64,000 nucleotides of DNA from Misgurnus anguillicaudatus (GCF_027580225.2 NC_073340.2:33182501-33246500); one strand, 5' to 3'. Counted from the stretch's first letter, positions 45,275-57,402 are shown. Numbers and translations: made by a program. The notes: generated by a model not told the origin, from the sequence alone.

Positions 45275-45690
45275 GTTCACTGCAAAAAAATGACTTACTT
45301 GGTTTTCTTTTTACTTAATAGTATTTTTGTCTTGTTTTTAGTACAAATATCTAAATATTCTTAAATCAAGATGCATTTTCTTTCTAAGCATAACCTAACA
45401 AATAAAAAAAATCTAGCTTTAAGAACAAAAAAATATAAATTGAAGTGAACTTGTGCTTGAAACATGCAAAAAATCTGCCAATGGGGTAGAACATTTTTTC
45501 TTGAATTAAGTGTTGGCAGATTTTTTTGCTTGTTTTAAGCAGAAATGTCATATTTTTGGTCTAAAAACTATAATTATTTTCTTAGGTCATTTTGCCCATC
45601 AAAAAAATGCATCCTGATTTAAGAATGTGTTTATATTTGTACTGAAAACAAGTAAAAAATACTAATAAGTAATTTTTGCAGTATTTCTAA
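45275..45690. repeat. Foldback MITE (ACTGCAAAAAA / TTTTTGCAGT ends), copy 1
   Basis: Left TCACTGCAAAAAAATGACTT, right AATAAGTAATTTTTGCAGTA. The arms contain AGTATTTTTGTCTTGTTTTT and inverted CTGAAAACAAGTAAAAAATA, TTAAATCAAGATGCATTTTC and inverted TGCATCCTGATTTAAGAA. GTCTAAAAACTA lies toward the centre. Confidence 0.75.
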
Positions 45691-45880
45691 TTCAATTAAT
45701 TTAACAATTTCTGTAGGCTAAATCAACCCCCCCCCCTTTTTTTACAACGCACATACATCATCAAAAATTATGTAAGGTACTACTTCAGCTGATTTCATAG
45801 CATTGTAAACATGAAGAACAGAAGGAATAATGCAAAATGTAAACATATTTAGCCTACACAAAACAAATGCTCAGTACCAC

Positions 45881-46150
45881 ACTGCAAAAAAAATATTTTC
45901 AAGAAAGCATGTTCTTAGTATTTTTGTCTTGTTTCCAGTAAAAATATCTAAAAATTCTTAAATTAAGATGCTTTTTCTTGATGAGCAAAATGACCCAAGA
46001 AAATAAGTCTAGTTTCTAGACCAAAAATATTACATTTAAGTGATTTTGTGCATAAAACAAGAAAAAAATCTGCCAATAGAGTAAGCACATTTTTCTTGAA
46101 TTTTTCTTGAATTTAGTGTTTAATAAGAAAAATGTTGACGATTTTTTTTT
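45881..46150. repeat. Foldback MITE copy 2, one arm
   Basis: CACTGCAAAAAAAATATTTT, AGTATTTTTGTCTTGTTTCC, CTTAAATTAAGATGCTTTTT and AAACAAGAAAAAAATCTGCC match the left arm and centre of copy 1. The right arm is missing. Confidence 0.7.
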
Positions 46151-46797
46151 TTGCTTAACTGATAACTTTGACTGTTTTCATATCTTATTATAACTTGATT
46201 GATGATAACTTGATGACGCTTTCTCATGTGTCCCTCTAAGTAAAATCTTCTTCGCTAAAGCAGTGACGTGAAAACAAGTAATCAGTGTAGCTCGCGGCCC
46301 CCTCTGCTGGTGAAAATAATCATTACATGATTGCTTCGGTCTGGTACTACAAAGGCTACATGTTGATCAGGTTTTTCAGTGTAGTTGCTGGTTGTTTTGG
46401 ACGTGCTGTAAAACGGGGACATTTCCGGGGACAGTTCCAGTCGGGGACAGAACGTCAAAAAAACGTGACTGTTCCCGAAAAACGGAGACGTCTGGTCACC
46501 TTACGCTAAATGCTAGTTAATGCTATATGCTAGTGCTTAGGCAGAAGATCTACTGATAGAGGCTCACACACAAAGCTACTAAAAGGAGCTGCTCTGTGAA
46601 ACAGCCAATCGGAGCAGAGCTCCTCATTATTATTCATGACCCTTTCAAATAAGGTAATAAAGACCATTTCATACTAAAGGCAAATCCTAGGGTTGTAAAT
46701 GGACATGTAAAGCTCTCTCTGGATAATTTTTGCACATAATAAACACACATACCTTCTATGTAAATATCAGAGAACAATTATTTGGCACCTTTAAGTT

Positions 46798-47390
46798 TGT
46801 GCATTGTGAAAATCTCCACTGTATGGATGAATGTGAAGGGGTTATAGGTCATCTTCCCAGTGCATCATTGAAGTAAATCTCATTGCATTGCCAACAAATA
46901 ACAAATAGGAAATGCTATATTTGGCCGGTGTGGAGCAACCTCATTATTTTAACCGTGAAAATAAAACATCTCTCCACTGAATATAAGCTGAATATTTCAT
47001 GAATGTGACGCTAAGGCCAGTGGAGACTGTTGTTTACTGATAACCCTCCGCTACCTCTCACAAACTCTCTCGCTCTTTATAAAGCATTTGTTCCAATAAA
47101 CAGTTTTCTTTTGTCACATCTCAAATCTCAAGTTTTAGTGTTTTTTGGTTTAAATCAAGCCTCAAATTCATTTTCAGATACACAAAATAACCCAGCGTTT
47201 GGTCAAAAAGGAATAAACCTAATCTGCTGGGTTGTAAATTCAACCTATGCTGGAAAGAGAGAGAGGCAAATGTTTAAACTAAATACTTTTAGGTCGATTA
47301 TTTATTAAGTTGCTGATTGTGTTTTGAACAGCATGAACACTGTAGCCAGCTCTTAACCACTGGGAAATCTGAAAAATCTGGTTGTGGGTA
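46798..47390. other. Flank with an AACCCA fragment only
   Basis: Contains AACCCAGCGTTTGGTCAAAA at 47190-47210, a single end of the AACCCA family. No gene recognised. Confidence 0.5.
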
Positions 47391-47735
47391 TTGAAACCCG
47401 GGGCTGGTTTACCGGAGTGTGTTCGCGCTGTCGGTGGTGCAGCGTTCTTTAGTGTCATGCAGTGTGATCGAAGCGACTCACTCGTGGGGAAAAGTCAACA
47501 GCCCTTCTCCATCAGTGTCACCTCGGAGAAACACAGCTATAAATAAACACGGGACCGCAGACAGTGTTCTGGCAAACTGTTTTATGGAGGAGTAAACTCC
47601 ATTACGGCTCCACGGGACATCCATACTGTCTGGCTTCATTCCAAGCATGCGTCCTATCCATTATTGAAACTGCAGGTGACTCACAATGCAGGAGCACATA
47701 GAGAAAGCCAGCGGCGGGCTGATGGTAAGGAGATC
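47391..47735 (+). other. Unique, CpG-containing block with a possible start exon
   Basis: The block is less AT-rich than its surroundings and free of recognised repeats. At 47684 an ATG opens MQEHIEKASGGLM, ending at ATG|GTAAGG, a good donor. This could be a 5' exon of another gene or a coincidence. No downstream partner exon was found in the window. Confidence 0.2.
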
Positions 47736-48144
47736 ACTAACCATACATTGACTTTAAGAGTTGAGACATGAAGAAAACATCTGACAGCATGTCTGTGAGG
47801 AATGACTGTGAACATACAGAATAATCATGGATGATGAAAAGGCTTCTTTAAAAAGTGTGTTGTTTCTTCAAACCCCTAAAATCCAAAGTCACGTCCAAAA
47901 AAGTCACAGGCATTTCTGATTGGATGCATTGTATTATAACCTACGTACAAAAAGGCAAATTGCTCCCCTGAATGCATTTCCCATGGCTGTCACAGATAGA
48001 AGTGTGATTTCTCACAACACTTATTTCACTGATGCCTGGCAGGTGGTAAGAACATTTATGAATACATTAATGCAATGCCTTTAATTACAGTGCACTCCTA
48101 AAAAAAGGTCCTAAAAGGGATTAAATCACAGTGATGGCATAAAA

Positions 48145-48803
48145 CAGTGGTTCTCAAACTTTTTCCGCGTGCGGCCCCCCTTGTGTACGGTGCATTCCTT
48201 CGCGGCCCCCCCAAAGAAAATGTATGACAAAAACTGTTCTAAAATTTAACATTTTAATTAAACAAAACTAGTGCTGGGCAAAGATTAATCGCGATTAATC
48301 GCATACAAAATAAAAGTGATTTTTTTTGCATAATATATGTGCGTGTACTGTGTCTAATTATTATGTATATTTAACCACACACACATTCATATAATCATTT
48401 CAGATTTGTTTTATTTATATATCATTATTTACAATTTATATTTAATATAGATTATCTAAAAATATAAATAAATATATATAAACATGTAAATGTTTCTTAA
48501 ATACATACATGAATGTGTGTGTATATATTTATACATAATAATTAGACACACACTGATATATTATACCAATAATCACTTTTATTTTGTATGCGATTAATCG
48601 CGATTAATCTTTGCCCAGCACTAAACAAAACACATTAAGTTATACAAAGTAGTACTGTTGGTTAGTAGCCTTATTTATTTATTTTTTTGGTTTAATTACA
48701 TAGAATTCATGATAAATTAATGTATTTTATAAAATGTCATAAAACTGGGGCCCCCATCTCGCGGCCCCCTTGGGGGCCCCGTACCCCAGTTTGAGAACCA
48801 CTG
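48145..48803. mobile_element. hAT (Charlie-like) element, host of a nested hAT
   Basis: Ends CAGTGGTTCTCAAACTTTTT and, inverted, CAGTGGTTCTCAAACTGGGG, the classic vertebrate hAT-Charlie terminus. GCATAAAA (48137-48144) and GCATAGAA (48804-48811) form the 8-bp duplication with one change. GCGGCCCCC motifs lie near both ends. Without the nested element it is about 296 bp. Confidence 0.9.
48269..48623. mobile_element. Foldback hAT-type MITE nested in the Charlie-like element
   Basis: Ends TAGTGCTGGGCAAAGATTAA in both orientations, continuing through TCGCGATTAATCGCATACAA with near-perfect inverted identity for about 50 bases. AACAAAAC flanks it at 48261-48268 and 48624-48631. Confidence 0.93.
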
Positions 48804-48835
48804 GCATAGAAGAATCATTTTGGGTCCCCAAACAA

Positions 48836-48975
48836 CCTTTTAGTTATAGGCAATATATGTAATTTTCACAGCTAGAGGTCGCTAAACAACAACAACGGCT
48901 GCAGCTTGATGCTGCTGTGAAAGAGCGTGGAATGATGGGAGTTGTAGTCTTCACCTTAACTGTCAATAGGAATCG
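48836..48975. repeat. Second copy of the 23338-23480 repeat
   Basis: TATATGTAATTTTCACAGCT, GGTCGCTAAACAACAACAA, GATGCTGCTGTGAAAG and GGGAGTTGTAGTCTTCACC follow the same order. Confidence 0.65.
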
Positions 48976-48979
48976 ACAC

Positions 48980-49640
48980 TATTTCTTAGTATTTTTGTCT
49001 TGTTTTCAGTTAAAATATCTAAAAATTCTTAAATTAAGACCCAAGAAAATAAGTGTAGTCTTTAGACCAAAAAAAAAATCAAATGTAAGTGATTTTGTGC
49101 ATAAAACTAGCAAAAAAAATATGCCAATGGGGTAAGATAATTTTTCTTGAATTTTTCTTGAATTTAGTGTTTAATAAAAATGTGCAAGATTTTTTGCTTA
49201 CCCTATTGGCAGATTTTTTTGCTTGTTTTATGCACCAAATTACTTGGATTTGATATTTTTGGTCTAGAAACTGGAATTGTTTTCTTGGGTCGTTTTGCTC
49301 ATCAAGAAAAAGCATCTTAATTTAAGAATTTTTTATATTTTTACTGAAAATAAGCAAAAAAATCTGCCAATAAGGTAAGCAATTTTTTCTTGAATTTAGT
49401 GTTTAAGAAAAATGTTCAAAATTTTTATGCTTACCCCATTGGCAGATTTTTTTTTTTTTTTTTTTGCTTGTTTTATGCACAAAATCACTTAAGTTTGATA
49501 TTTTTGGTCTAAAAACTAGACTTATTTTCCTGAGTCGTTTTGCTCATCAAGAAAAAGCATCTTAATTTAATAATTTTTAGATATTTTAACTGAAAACAAG
49601 ACAAAAATGCTAAAAAAAATTTCTTGAAAATCATTAGCGT
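48980..49640. repeat. Foldback MITE cluster, three or more overlapping arms
   Basis: Units with AGTATTTTTGTCTTGTTTTC, CTTAAATTAAGA, TTGGCAGATTTTTTTGCTTG and AAGAAAAAGCATCTTAATTT alternate in direction, as in the copies at 45275 and 45881. This suggests repeated insertion or local rearrangement of one family. Confidence 0.65.
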
Positions 49641-49671
49641 TGAGATTTTGAGATCGTCCTTTTGTCAGCCT

Positions 49672-52102
49672 GTGAGATTGCCGATAGACGATAGTATCAG
49701 GGGGCGGGGCTGTAGTTTACTCATTTATTTATGTGTTCATTTTTTACTCATTTATGACAAGTCACTTGATTGATGGACAAAAAAGCAGCAAGGGCAACAC
49801 TGTCATGACTGCAACCTTCTTAAACCTGATGCTATTTATCCGAGCGCGGAAAAGCCCAGGCGCTCTAAAACAGGGTTTATACAGAAATCCTTGAGTTAAA
49901 TTTACTACTTTTTACTACCTTTTTTACTACCTTCAGAATATTTTTTAAAACCATCACGACACTGAATTGCAAGTGTTAATCAGCGACCTTTCTATTATTT
50001 ACACAGATTTTGACATATATAACATACAAAAAAGAATTAAAGTGAAAAATATTACTTTACCTAACACTTTATGTAGGCGAGACCAATAGCATTTTAAGGG
50101 GAGATTTTTTTGCCATAAATTCCATATTGAAGTCTCATGTGGCATTTAGCTAGCTGTAGTTTGCAGGGCATTCCAGATTAAGGCGAAACAGCTAAATAAC
50201 TCACTATACTGTATAAAAAGAAAACATGAATATCACCACCTTTAATGAATCTTTTATTAATTATTTATTAATTGTAAATGTATTTATTTTAGCATTTACT
50301 AATAATCAAAGTTGAAACTGTTAACATTAGTAAATGCACCATGAACTATCGTCAATTACTGTAATGACATAAACAAGAATTAATTAATGCTTATATACTC
50401 TATATTTTTCATTGTTTGTTTATGTTATATAATGCATTTACTAATGTGAACAAATACAACTTTTTCATATCATATTATTCAGTACACATAAACAAATAAT
50501 CCAGGGTCTGTTCTGTTCACACAACAGCTTACAGTCACAGCTCTAATACAGTAACGTTATGTATGAATATAAACCCTGAACGAGTAACTCGAGTCAAACT
50601 CGTGTAGAATTCGCACAGGATGTCTGTAACCATAGTGACAGTTGTTAATTGAATGACTGTACTTTATCAACAAATTATTATGTTACAATAGAGGCAGCGC
50701 TGATGTGCTAGTTTATGCGCAATGTTTCTGCTGTTTACTTTCTCTTAAGACCTAAATGGTCGTGTTTATATGAGGATATTTGCAAAGACGGGATTTTTGA
50801 GGCATATGTGTTATTTAAGGCCAATTAAGCGGCAAAAATACGTACAACACAAGCTCAATGAGAAACGAATGCGCGGCTAGCGTGCTCCTCTGACACAGAA
50901 ACAGCGGACGCACTGTTGTTTGTATTTGAATGGCTTAAAATCACTTGTTTTTAAACTGCTGTGCTTAAATATATGTACAAATGTTACGTTTTTGTAACCA
51001 CACGCAAATGCAACTGCAAGAACCGACAGGTGGATGACATCAAAGTCGCGCGAGAGCATTTCGGAAGCAGTCTCCTCTTATGATTCCTAGTTAATCGCTC
51101 TCAAGGGATTTGGATGTCATCTGCCTTTTGGTTGTTGTGGCGCCACATGAAGTTTACCCACGAGTTAAACAAACCCGTTGTACCAGCCACTGGCTATATC
51201 AGCATAGCATTAAAAAGCGTGCCGCGGATGATCAGTAACGTGAGAAATCATTTACCCCCAAAATACAGGACCCCTTACGTTAGTCATACTGTGCAAAGAC
51301 ACGCAATTACCTGTTTGGTTTTCTTAGCCCACGAACTGAAAGGCTTGCCAATCTTCATCATTTCGCTAAGCCTTTTACACCTTTATCGATCTTCAAAACA
51401 GCGGAGCCTTCCTGCATTATAAGTTTGACCATGCTAGCTGAAATAAACTTTTACCTCAGCATAACGTGATACAGTCTGAAAACCCGGAGTGGACCGGTCC
51501 GTAGTGATTACAGAACGCTTACTGCGGAGAGAGGAACGTGATTTGGCTCCACTCCAGGCTTTGATCACATCCCAGAGACGAAATTGATTATTTGCCCAGA
51601 TATGCGGGTGATTTGAACTAATTTCCAGGCATCATAACATTACAAAAGGCAATCGAAAATTTACTACCTCGTCAGATGACGTTTACTACTTTTTACTACT
51701 TTTTACTGGCCTTAATTTGGCATAATTTAATTTACTACCTTTTACTACCTTTTACAACCCCGCGGAAACCCTGTAAAATTCCTGCGTGCCAGGGAGCGGG
51801 AACAACACACTCGTTGATTTTAAACCTCTGGCGGTAATAACCTCTCTTGTACAAAGAAATGTCAGTGACGCGCTTATTACAAGCTCATGTTCAAGGAAGA
51901 GTCCAGGTGCTTGCAAAATGAAACCCACAAACCCTCTCAATGCGAAGAAAAGCACGCAATGTGCATGTTAATGTGAAACTATGATGATAATGAATAAATA
52001 ATAACCACCACCAGCGCCAACTATCGTTATGAACGCATGCTATTGGCGATATATCTGACAATCGTCGATATACGATACTATCGTCTATTGGCACAACCCT
52101 AA
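49672..52102. mobile_element. Interrupted element with TAGACGATAGTATC ends
   Basis: Left GATTGCCGATAGACGATAGTATC lacks the terminal bases. The right end, inverted, is TTAGGGTTGTGCCAATAGAC and continues GATAGTATCG. The right terminus is hAT-like. The element is interrupted by the CAGGGTTT element at 49868-51774. Confidence 0.5.
49868..51774. mobile_element. 1.9-kb hAT-like element with CAGGGTTT ends
   Basis: Left CAGGGTTTATACAGAAATCC; right, inverted, CAGGGTTTCCGCGGGGTTGT. Many TTTACTACCTTTT motifs lie near both ends. The flanks CTCTAAAA and TAAAATTC do not make a clean duplication. A 102-codon frame at 51114-51422 inside it has no recognisable motif, and I do not call it a gene. Confidence 0.6.
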
Positions 52103-52620
52103 TCAACAGGTTTCACAAATCATGTTTATGGATGAGGTAATGAAATAAAGCTACATAGATGTTACTACTTCCGCAAATGTATGCATGTTCTTCTGCTATG
52201 ACATAAACATTAGACATCAAACCATTGTGAGGATACTGCTTTCAAATCACTGAATAGGCTGATCTGTGTGCACAGTGCCACATGAAGTCAAACACACCTA
52301 TGGTTTTAATGGAAGTGAAAGCAGAAGCCGCAGATAACCCAAACATGAAAAGTTACTATAGAGAGGGGCGGATCACTTTTAAAAACTGTGGATTCTCCAG
52401 ATTTAAACATTGTTGAAAACATTTGGGTTAACGCAAGTGCATGGGAATAAAATATATACTACTGTGCTAGTAGTTTTTGATGCAAGTGTAACCGGGGCAT
52501 AATATGCTCCATTCATACCTACCCGCCACTAGGGGGCACTCGTGTTTACGTGATGCATAGTAGAGTGCACACAGAGGAAGAGTGTACTACATGTGTGTAT
52601 TGTGCTTGTTCATAGCTGTC
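52103..52620. other. Flank, nothing recognised
   Basis: No exon or transposon end. A short stretch at 52255-52300 repeats CACAGTGCCACATGAAGTCA, also found at 23684. Confidence 0.5.
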
Positions 52621-52624
52621 TGTA

Positions 52625-53020
52625 GCCGTTTCTCAATGTCAAGGAAGGATCCTCGGAAGCTAGAATTTCGAGGATGCTACGTCATCGACGTCCGTCGAAG
52701 GACTGTTCCAATGTCGAGGATCCTTGAAATTTCAGCCAAGGACTGAGTCCTTCGTTCGAGAAATATCCCATATACAGGAAAGGATGCAAATTTGTATCCT
52801 TCGCGCTCTTCACGCGCTGAAATCACCCACAATCCTATGCGCGCAGCACCGAAAGCACACCTTTCAATGACGCAATGACGCAATGACGTGCACTTGCTAG
52901 CCTGTTCCATTTAACGTGTTCTCCGAATGCTTAAAAGGAGCCTCGCCTTGCCTCTGAAGGAAGTGACTTGAAAGGACTAGTCCTGCCAAGGAAGTATCCT
53001 TGACATTGGGAAACGGCTCC
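52625..53020. mobile_element. MITE with AGCCGTTTCTCAATGTCAAG ends
   Basis: Left AGCCGTTTCTCAATGTCAAG with GAAGGATCCT; right, inverted, AGCCGTTTCCCAATGTCAAG with GATACTTCCT. 18-19 of the first 20 bases agree. CpG-containing interior with GACTGTTCC/AGGACT motifs; non-coding. Confidence 0.8.
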
Positions 53021-54660
53021 AAGCTGAGCACATGAGCAGTTGTGTGTAAGATTAAAAGCAAACATCAGCCTTTCTTAAGGAAAGGAGAAAAGTCCTGCTT
53101 GTGTTTTTCTTACCATCTTGTGCATCACGTATTTGCTGTCTGTCTGCAAGATATTTCCACGTGGATATACACATATCTAATGTGGTGGAGATTGAGCGTG
53201 AGTGTTTATTTAAAGAGTTTAATTTAAGTTGCATGTTCTGTTATAATAATTGGAAATTTGTGGAAAATAACAATCCACTTTCTCTTTGACTGAATTATAT
53301 TAGAGGGGAGAACAGATACACGTGTGTCAGCGCCTCGTTTCATGTTACAGCGTGTCACAGAGTGAGTTCATTTATTTTGTTTCATATTATAAATGTTATT
53401 GTGCATTTGAAGAAGAGAGAGAAACATTTTGTAATGTTTATATTATGTCAGCAATAAATATAATTTGTTAATAGGCTAAATATGAACACTTTGATACCAT
53501 GATTGACATTGTATAAATGATTAATGAGGTGTAAACTGGATTCAGTTCAGATTTATTGAGTTAAGTGGCTAATGTTTATGTACTATGAATGTTTCTGTGT
53601 TTTGTCTATATTACAGAATAGCATCCAAAAGCCACTACCGTTGTTTTGTAGGGGTACATTTCATACAGGGCTATTTTTGTTTGTTTTGATTTATTTTCTC
53701 TGTTGATTTGGGATCTTTATAATCTTGAGAAGGAATGTGATTTAAGGAGAAATGTGTATTAACCCTTTCTAATCAGCCGAATTTCACCCAAAGGGAGTGT
53801 TCAATAGTTGGGCTACTGTTTTATTTGTTTTATTTATTTTTCTTTAAACTAAATAGGCCATTGTAACCAAATATTTACAGTGTATTTGGAGCTTGTGTTA
53901 ATTTGATCTCTTTTTATATTTCTTGTAAACTTGGTTTATTATAATATACTACACAGGGGGAAATTTCACAGTCATTTAATGCTGTGTTTTCTCTTAACTC
54001 AGTCGGAAATAAAGAACCCCTGTTAGATGTATGGCTGTGCTGGAGTCTTTGTCATAGTGTGAAGGTTTACACGGCCACACAAAGGTTTCGAAAATATCCA
54101 TGTCTTTCTTTCTTTATAGCCTGTAGAATCTTTTCCCACCTTTTTGCAACAGAAAGACTCTGTGGATGTTCAAGGTTCTTTATGAAAGTGTACCTTTCAG
54201 GAAACTTTATTTTTAAGAGTGTACAGCCCAAGAGAAATTATATAAGGAGGATCTCACTGCAAGGACTTTCATCATGGCTGTACATTCAGCAACTAACTTA
54301 ATTTGTAGTGACTTTAAAATGAGACATTGCGCACTTTAAAAGGGCATTTACATAGAAGTCTTAAAGGAACACACCACAGTTTTTTAATATTTTACTATGT
54401 TCTTACCTCAACTTGATTTACCTCAGATGAATGAATACATACTTATCTTTTTCAATGCGTGCACTTAATCTTTGTAAAGCTCGTCATGAATGTGTTAGCA
54501 TTTAGCCTAGCCCCATTCATTCCTTAGGATCCAAATAGGGATCCTGACTGACTGACCGAGTACAGTCATGTCAAAGATTGAAATCAATGTGAAAATCAAA
54601 CTTTGATGATCCTAATCGTAACATTAGATTATAAGACTTTACCCTAAACTTTCCAGACAG
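53021..54660. other. AT-rich flank, nothing recognised
   Basis: No transposon end, exon with family support or RNA gene was seen in this 1.6-kb stretch. Confidence 0.5.
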
Positions 54661-54667
54661 GGTTACA

Positions 54668-55486
54668 TATGAAGAGTTTGGTTCCAAAACATGATAAAAG
54701 CAATTAAAAAAAAAAAAACGAGTTACCGCCAAAATCAGTATTGCATTTGGTCAGTATTAAAAAGTTTTTTTTTACATTTTACACATAATCCGATATCCGA
54801 CATGTTATTCTGACATTTTTCTCCCTTTTTTCCCAAAACGCGAAAAAACACGTATCCTTCTTCTTATCTGCACAATGCAATAAATCCGGTCAACCAATCA
54901 CCGCGCACCATTTCACGCATTGTAAACAATAATGGCAGCGTGTTGAATACACACATAATCCTAGTTTTCCTCATCTACTTTGTACTTCATGATTAACAAA
55001 CAAACAAAACACAAAATAATACTTTGTTGGCATTGATAAACCTGTGATAGTTTTCTGTAGCGGGGAAGAAATGTAAGCTATCAAAATTGAATAATTTACG
55101 TGAGAGGCACTCGGGCAAGGGGAAAAGCCGGCTGTTGCTTGTTCTCACACGACAGCATCAAACTTCTGTCATGCTAACACATTGACACATTTATGAAAAA
55201 CTTTCCATTATTTTACTCAAAGCCAACGAAAATTGAGCAGGACCAAACCATTTTATAGCTGATCGCTTAAAAAGTTCAGCGACGACGTCCCAAGTATAAC
55301 AGCAGCCATGACAGTTTTCTTAATATGACAAAGTAAGTGTTTTGATTAATGCCATTAATGTTTATATTTTTATCAGTGTATACCACTAGTCAACTAAATG
55401 AATATAACATGACAAAGATGAATGCACATTTATATATTGAATTAGTCAAAATGGATTTATTACGTTTTGGAACCAAACTCTTCATA
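54668..55486. mobile_element. Element with TATGAAGAGTTTGGTTCCAA ends
   Basis: Left TATGAAGAGTTTGGTTCCAA and, inverted, the same 20 bases at the right. The 819-bp interior is homologous to 10965-11633. There is no transposase frame, and the insertion duplication is not obvious (flanks CA and GT). Confidence 0.8.
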
Positions 55487-56190
55487 GTATGTGCATTATA
55501 TGACACCATTAAAGATTAATCCTCTTTGCAACAGTGGGATATAGTAAATGGTCGAAGTTTCCGAAAATAAAGGACACTCGAGGCTCTGCGGTGAGATTGT
55601 GAAGTCAGAAAGGAGATTATTAGAAGTGGCAGAATGTGTAACAGAGAGATGTGGCGCAGAGGGGTGATCACACCTAAAAAAAACAGAGAATAAACGCTTC
55701 AGGATGAAACTGAGCTACAGGAGAAGAGGAGGGCAAAGAAATCAAAGAGAGAAACCTGAGATCATGCAGGCTTCAGAGAGATCAGGTGCACAGCTGTTGG
55801 GATAAAGCATCTGAATCGATATTGATCCACATGCAGACGGTACAAGAGGGAGTCTTGAAATGTAAACAACGTTCTTTAATTTGCCACCTTTTCCATTAAT
55901 GTAACAGTGGAAATGACACTTGCAGAAAATCTATAGCATATGGCGTCAAACACGGTCTCGTTGTGAGGTATGATAGGAAATATTAAACAGGTGTTTTACA
56001 AACCTATAAAGAGAATATAAAGAAAATAAGGCAATTCACACAAATGTTTTGTTCACCAGGCTAAAAAGCATAAATCTCATCACTTAGAAACACTCTTTGG
56101 TGTGTACACCCCAGAGGCAAATTTATTTATTTGCGTGAGTAGAATAAAAACTCAAGCCCCGTTTAGACCGCCACAGATTTTCTCATTGTG
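55487..56190. other. Flank, nothing recognised
   Basis: Mixed-composition sequence without repeat ends. The 55580-55860 part is purine-rich on the + strand. Confidence 0.5.
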
Positions 56191-56239
56191 TGTCGTCCAT
56201 CGATTTCAATAAGGTTGTTTAAAGCACACGTAACACCCC

Positions 56240-56600
56240 AGATAGCAAAAAATATCCGCATGGTTTCTATATGCCGCCAGCCCCAAGCTGTCGGCTATAC
56301 TGCCGTCCAAAGCAAAAGCGCAGTAACTACACGCTTGGTCAAAATGGAGTTAAGGCTTGAAACGAGCTTTATGACATCTGTTCTGTCTTATGACAAAGTC
56401 TCCTGGTTAAATTTTGTCCCGTTTCAGAGAAATGAGGGTGTCAAAATTGCAGTAACTACAAAATCCATGCTAATACCAAGGCAAACCGCAGTAAGTGATG
56501 TAACTGCGTTCTGGCTTTGTTTCCCCGGCTTTGACACCGCAGATACTGCGGTTTTCCCCGATCGTAACACACAACAACAAACCAACCATGGCACAATGCC
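56240..56600. repeat. Interspersed repeat with GCAGTAACTAC motifs
   Basis: TATACTGCCGTCCAAAGCAA, GCGCAGTAACTACACGC, TTGCAGTAACTACAAAATCC and CCGCAGTAAGTGATGTAACT recall the MITE at 37161 (TACTGCCCTACAAAGGCAAA, GTTACTGCC). The 143-codon frame across it is a by-product of the repeat. Confidence 0.45.
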
Positions 56601-57402
56601 GCGTCCAAATGATGGTTGAATTCGCGTTAAAACGCAAATAAGCAAATACGGGTAAGGAAGATAGCAAAATAATAACTCATACATAGGCAAATTACAGCTT
56701 TATAAGTAGTTAGCCAGCTGCTAGCAAGTTTTGACCTGCCTGTGCTCGTCCATTGAAGGCAATATCCTCCGAAAATAATGATATAATCCGATTCAGTCAC
56801 ATTGGTGTTTGTTGATGCGAACATCTCTCCACTTTTTAGACAGCTAATCCAATTGCATTGACAGGGGTTACTCCTGTGTTTGATAAGAGTCTGGTAAAGT
56901 TATATTGTTAGGCAAAGTTAACGGCGCCCAGTCAACCTGACGAGCGCAGCCGGGCCGGCAGAAAGCACGCTGGGTGAAAAAGTACACTTCCATAATAAGT
57001 GCTCTTTTTCCACTAACTAATTTTGTAGGCTACTTAATATTAAAACATTTTGTTTAGTACTTCTTAAGCTATAATCTTAAGAATATCTAAGTTTACATAT
57101 ATGTGCTACTTGAGACAACATGAAAATTAACTAAAATGTGCATACTGTTAGTTACATAATGTCTTTAAATGTTCTTTTATTTTTAACTTGTGTTAATTTT
57201 TAACTACTGTTTTTAGAACAAACCTCGTATAATGTAAATTAATAAATAAAAATTAATAAAATGCGTAAAATACTCTTTGTGGTAAAAGGAGCATTTTTAG
57301 CATTCACAACATGCAAACATCAATAAAACTATTACAGTTATTAAAAACAATCAAAATGTATTAAGAAGCATGAGAAAAAGTTGAGTGAACACATTTAGTT
57401 CG

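Larger units (their letters stand above)
44761..46505. mobile_element. hAT element with GTGACCAGA ends, itself interrupted
   Basis: Left end TTAAGATGACCAGATTTTTT with AAAACGGGGACATTTCC; the right end, inverted, is GTAAGGTGACCAGACGTCTC with a matching AAAACGGGGACATTTCCGG at 46411. The flanks GGCTATGT and CGCTAAAT are only partly alike, so the duplication has decayed. It contains a hAT MITE and two foldback copies. Confidence 0.6.
44478..46797. mobile_element. Outer element with AAAGGTGCCTTAGAATG / GGCACCTTTAA ends, heavily interrupted
   Basis: Left end TTTAAAGGTGCCTTAGAATG; the right end TTATTTGGCACCTTTAAG is its inverted partner. The element proper is only about 570 bp (44478-44760 and 46505-46797). 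The rest is a hAT insertion with its own nested elements. Non-coding. Confidence 0.65.

Noticed and set aside
51114..51422. 102-codon open frame inside the CAGGGTTT element, possibly transposase
   Set aside because: No hAT zinc-finger or catalytic motif could be seen in this frame, and the opposite strand is broken by stops.
56188..56619. 143-codon open frame
   Set aside because: It lies across a repeat related to the 37161 MITE, has no recognisable motif, and lacks splice or start context.
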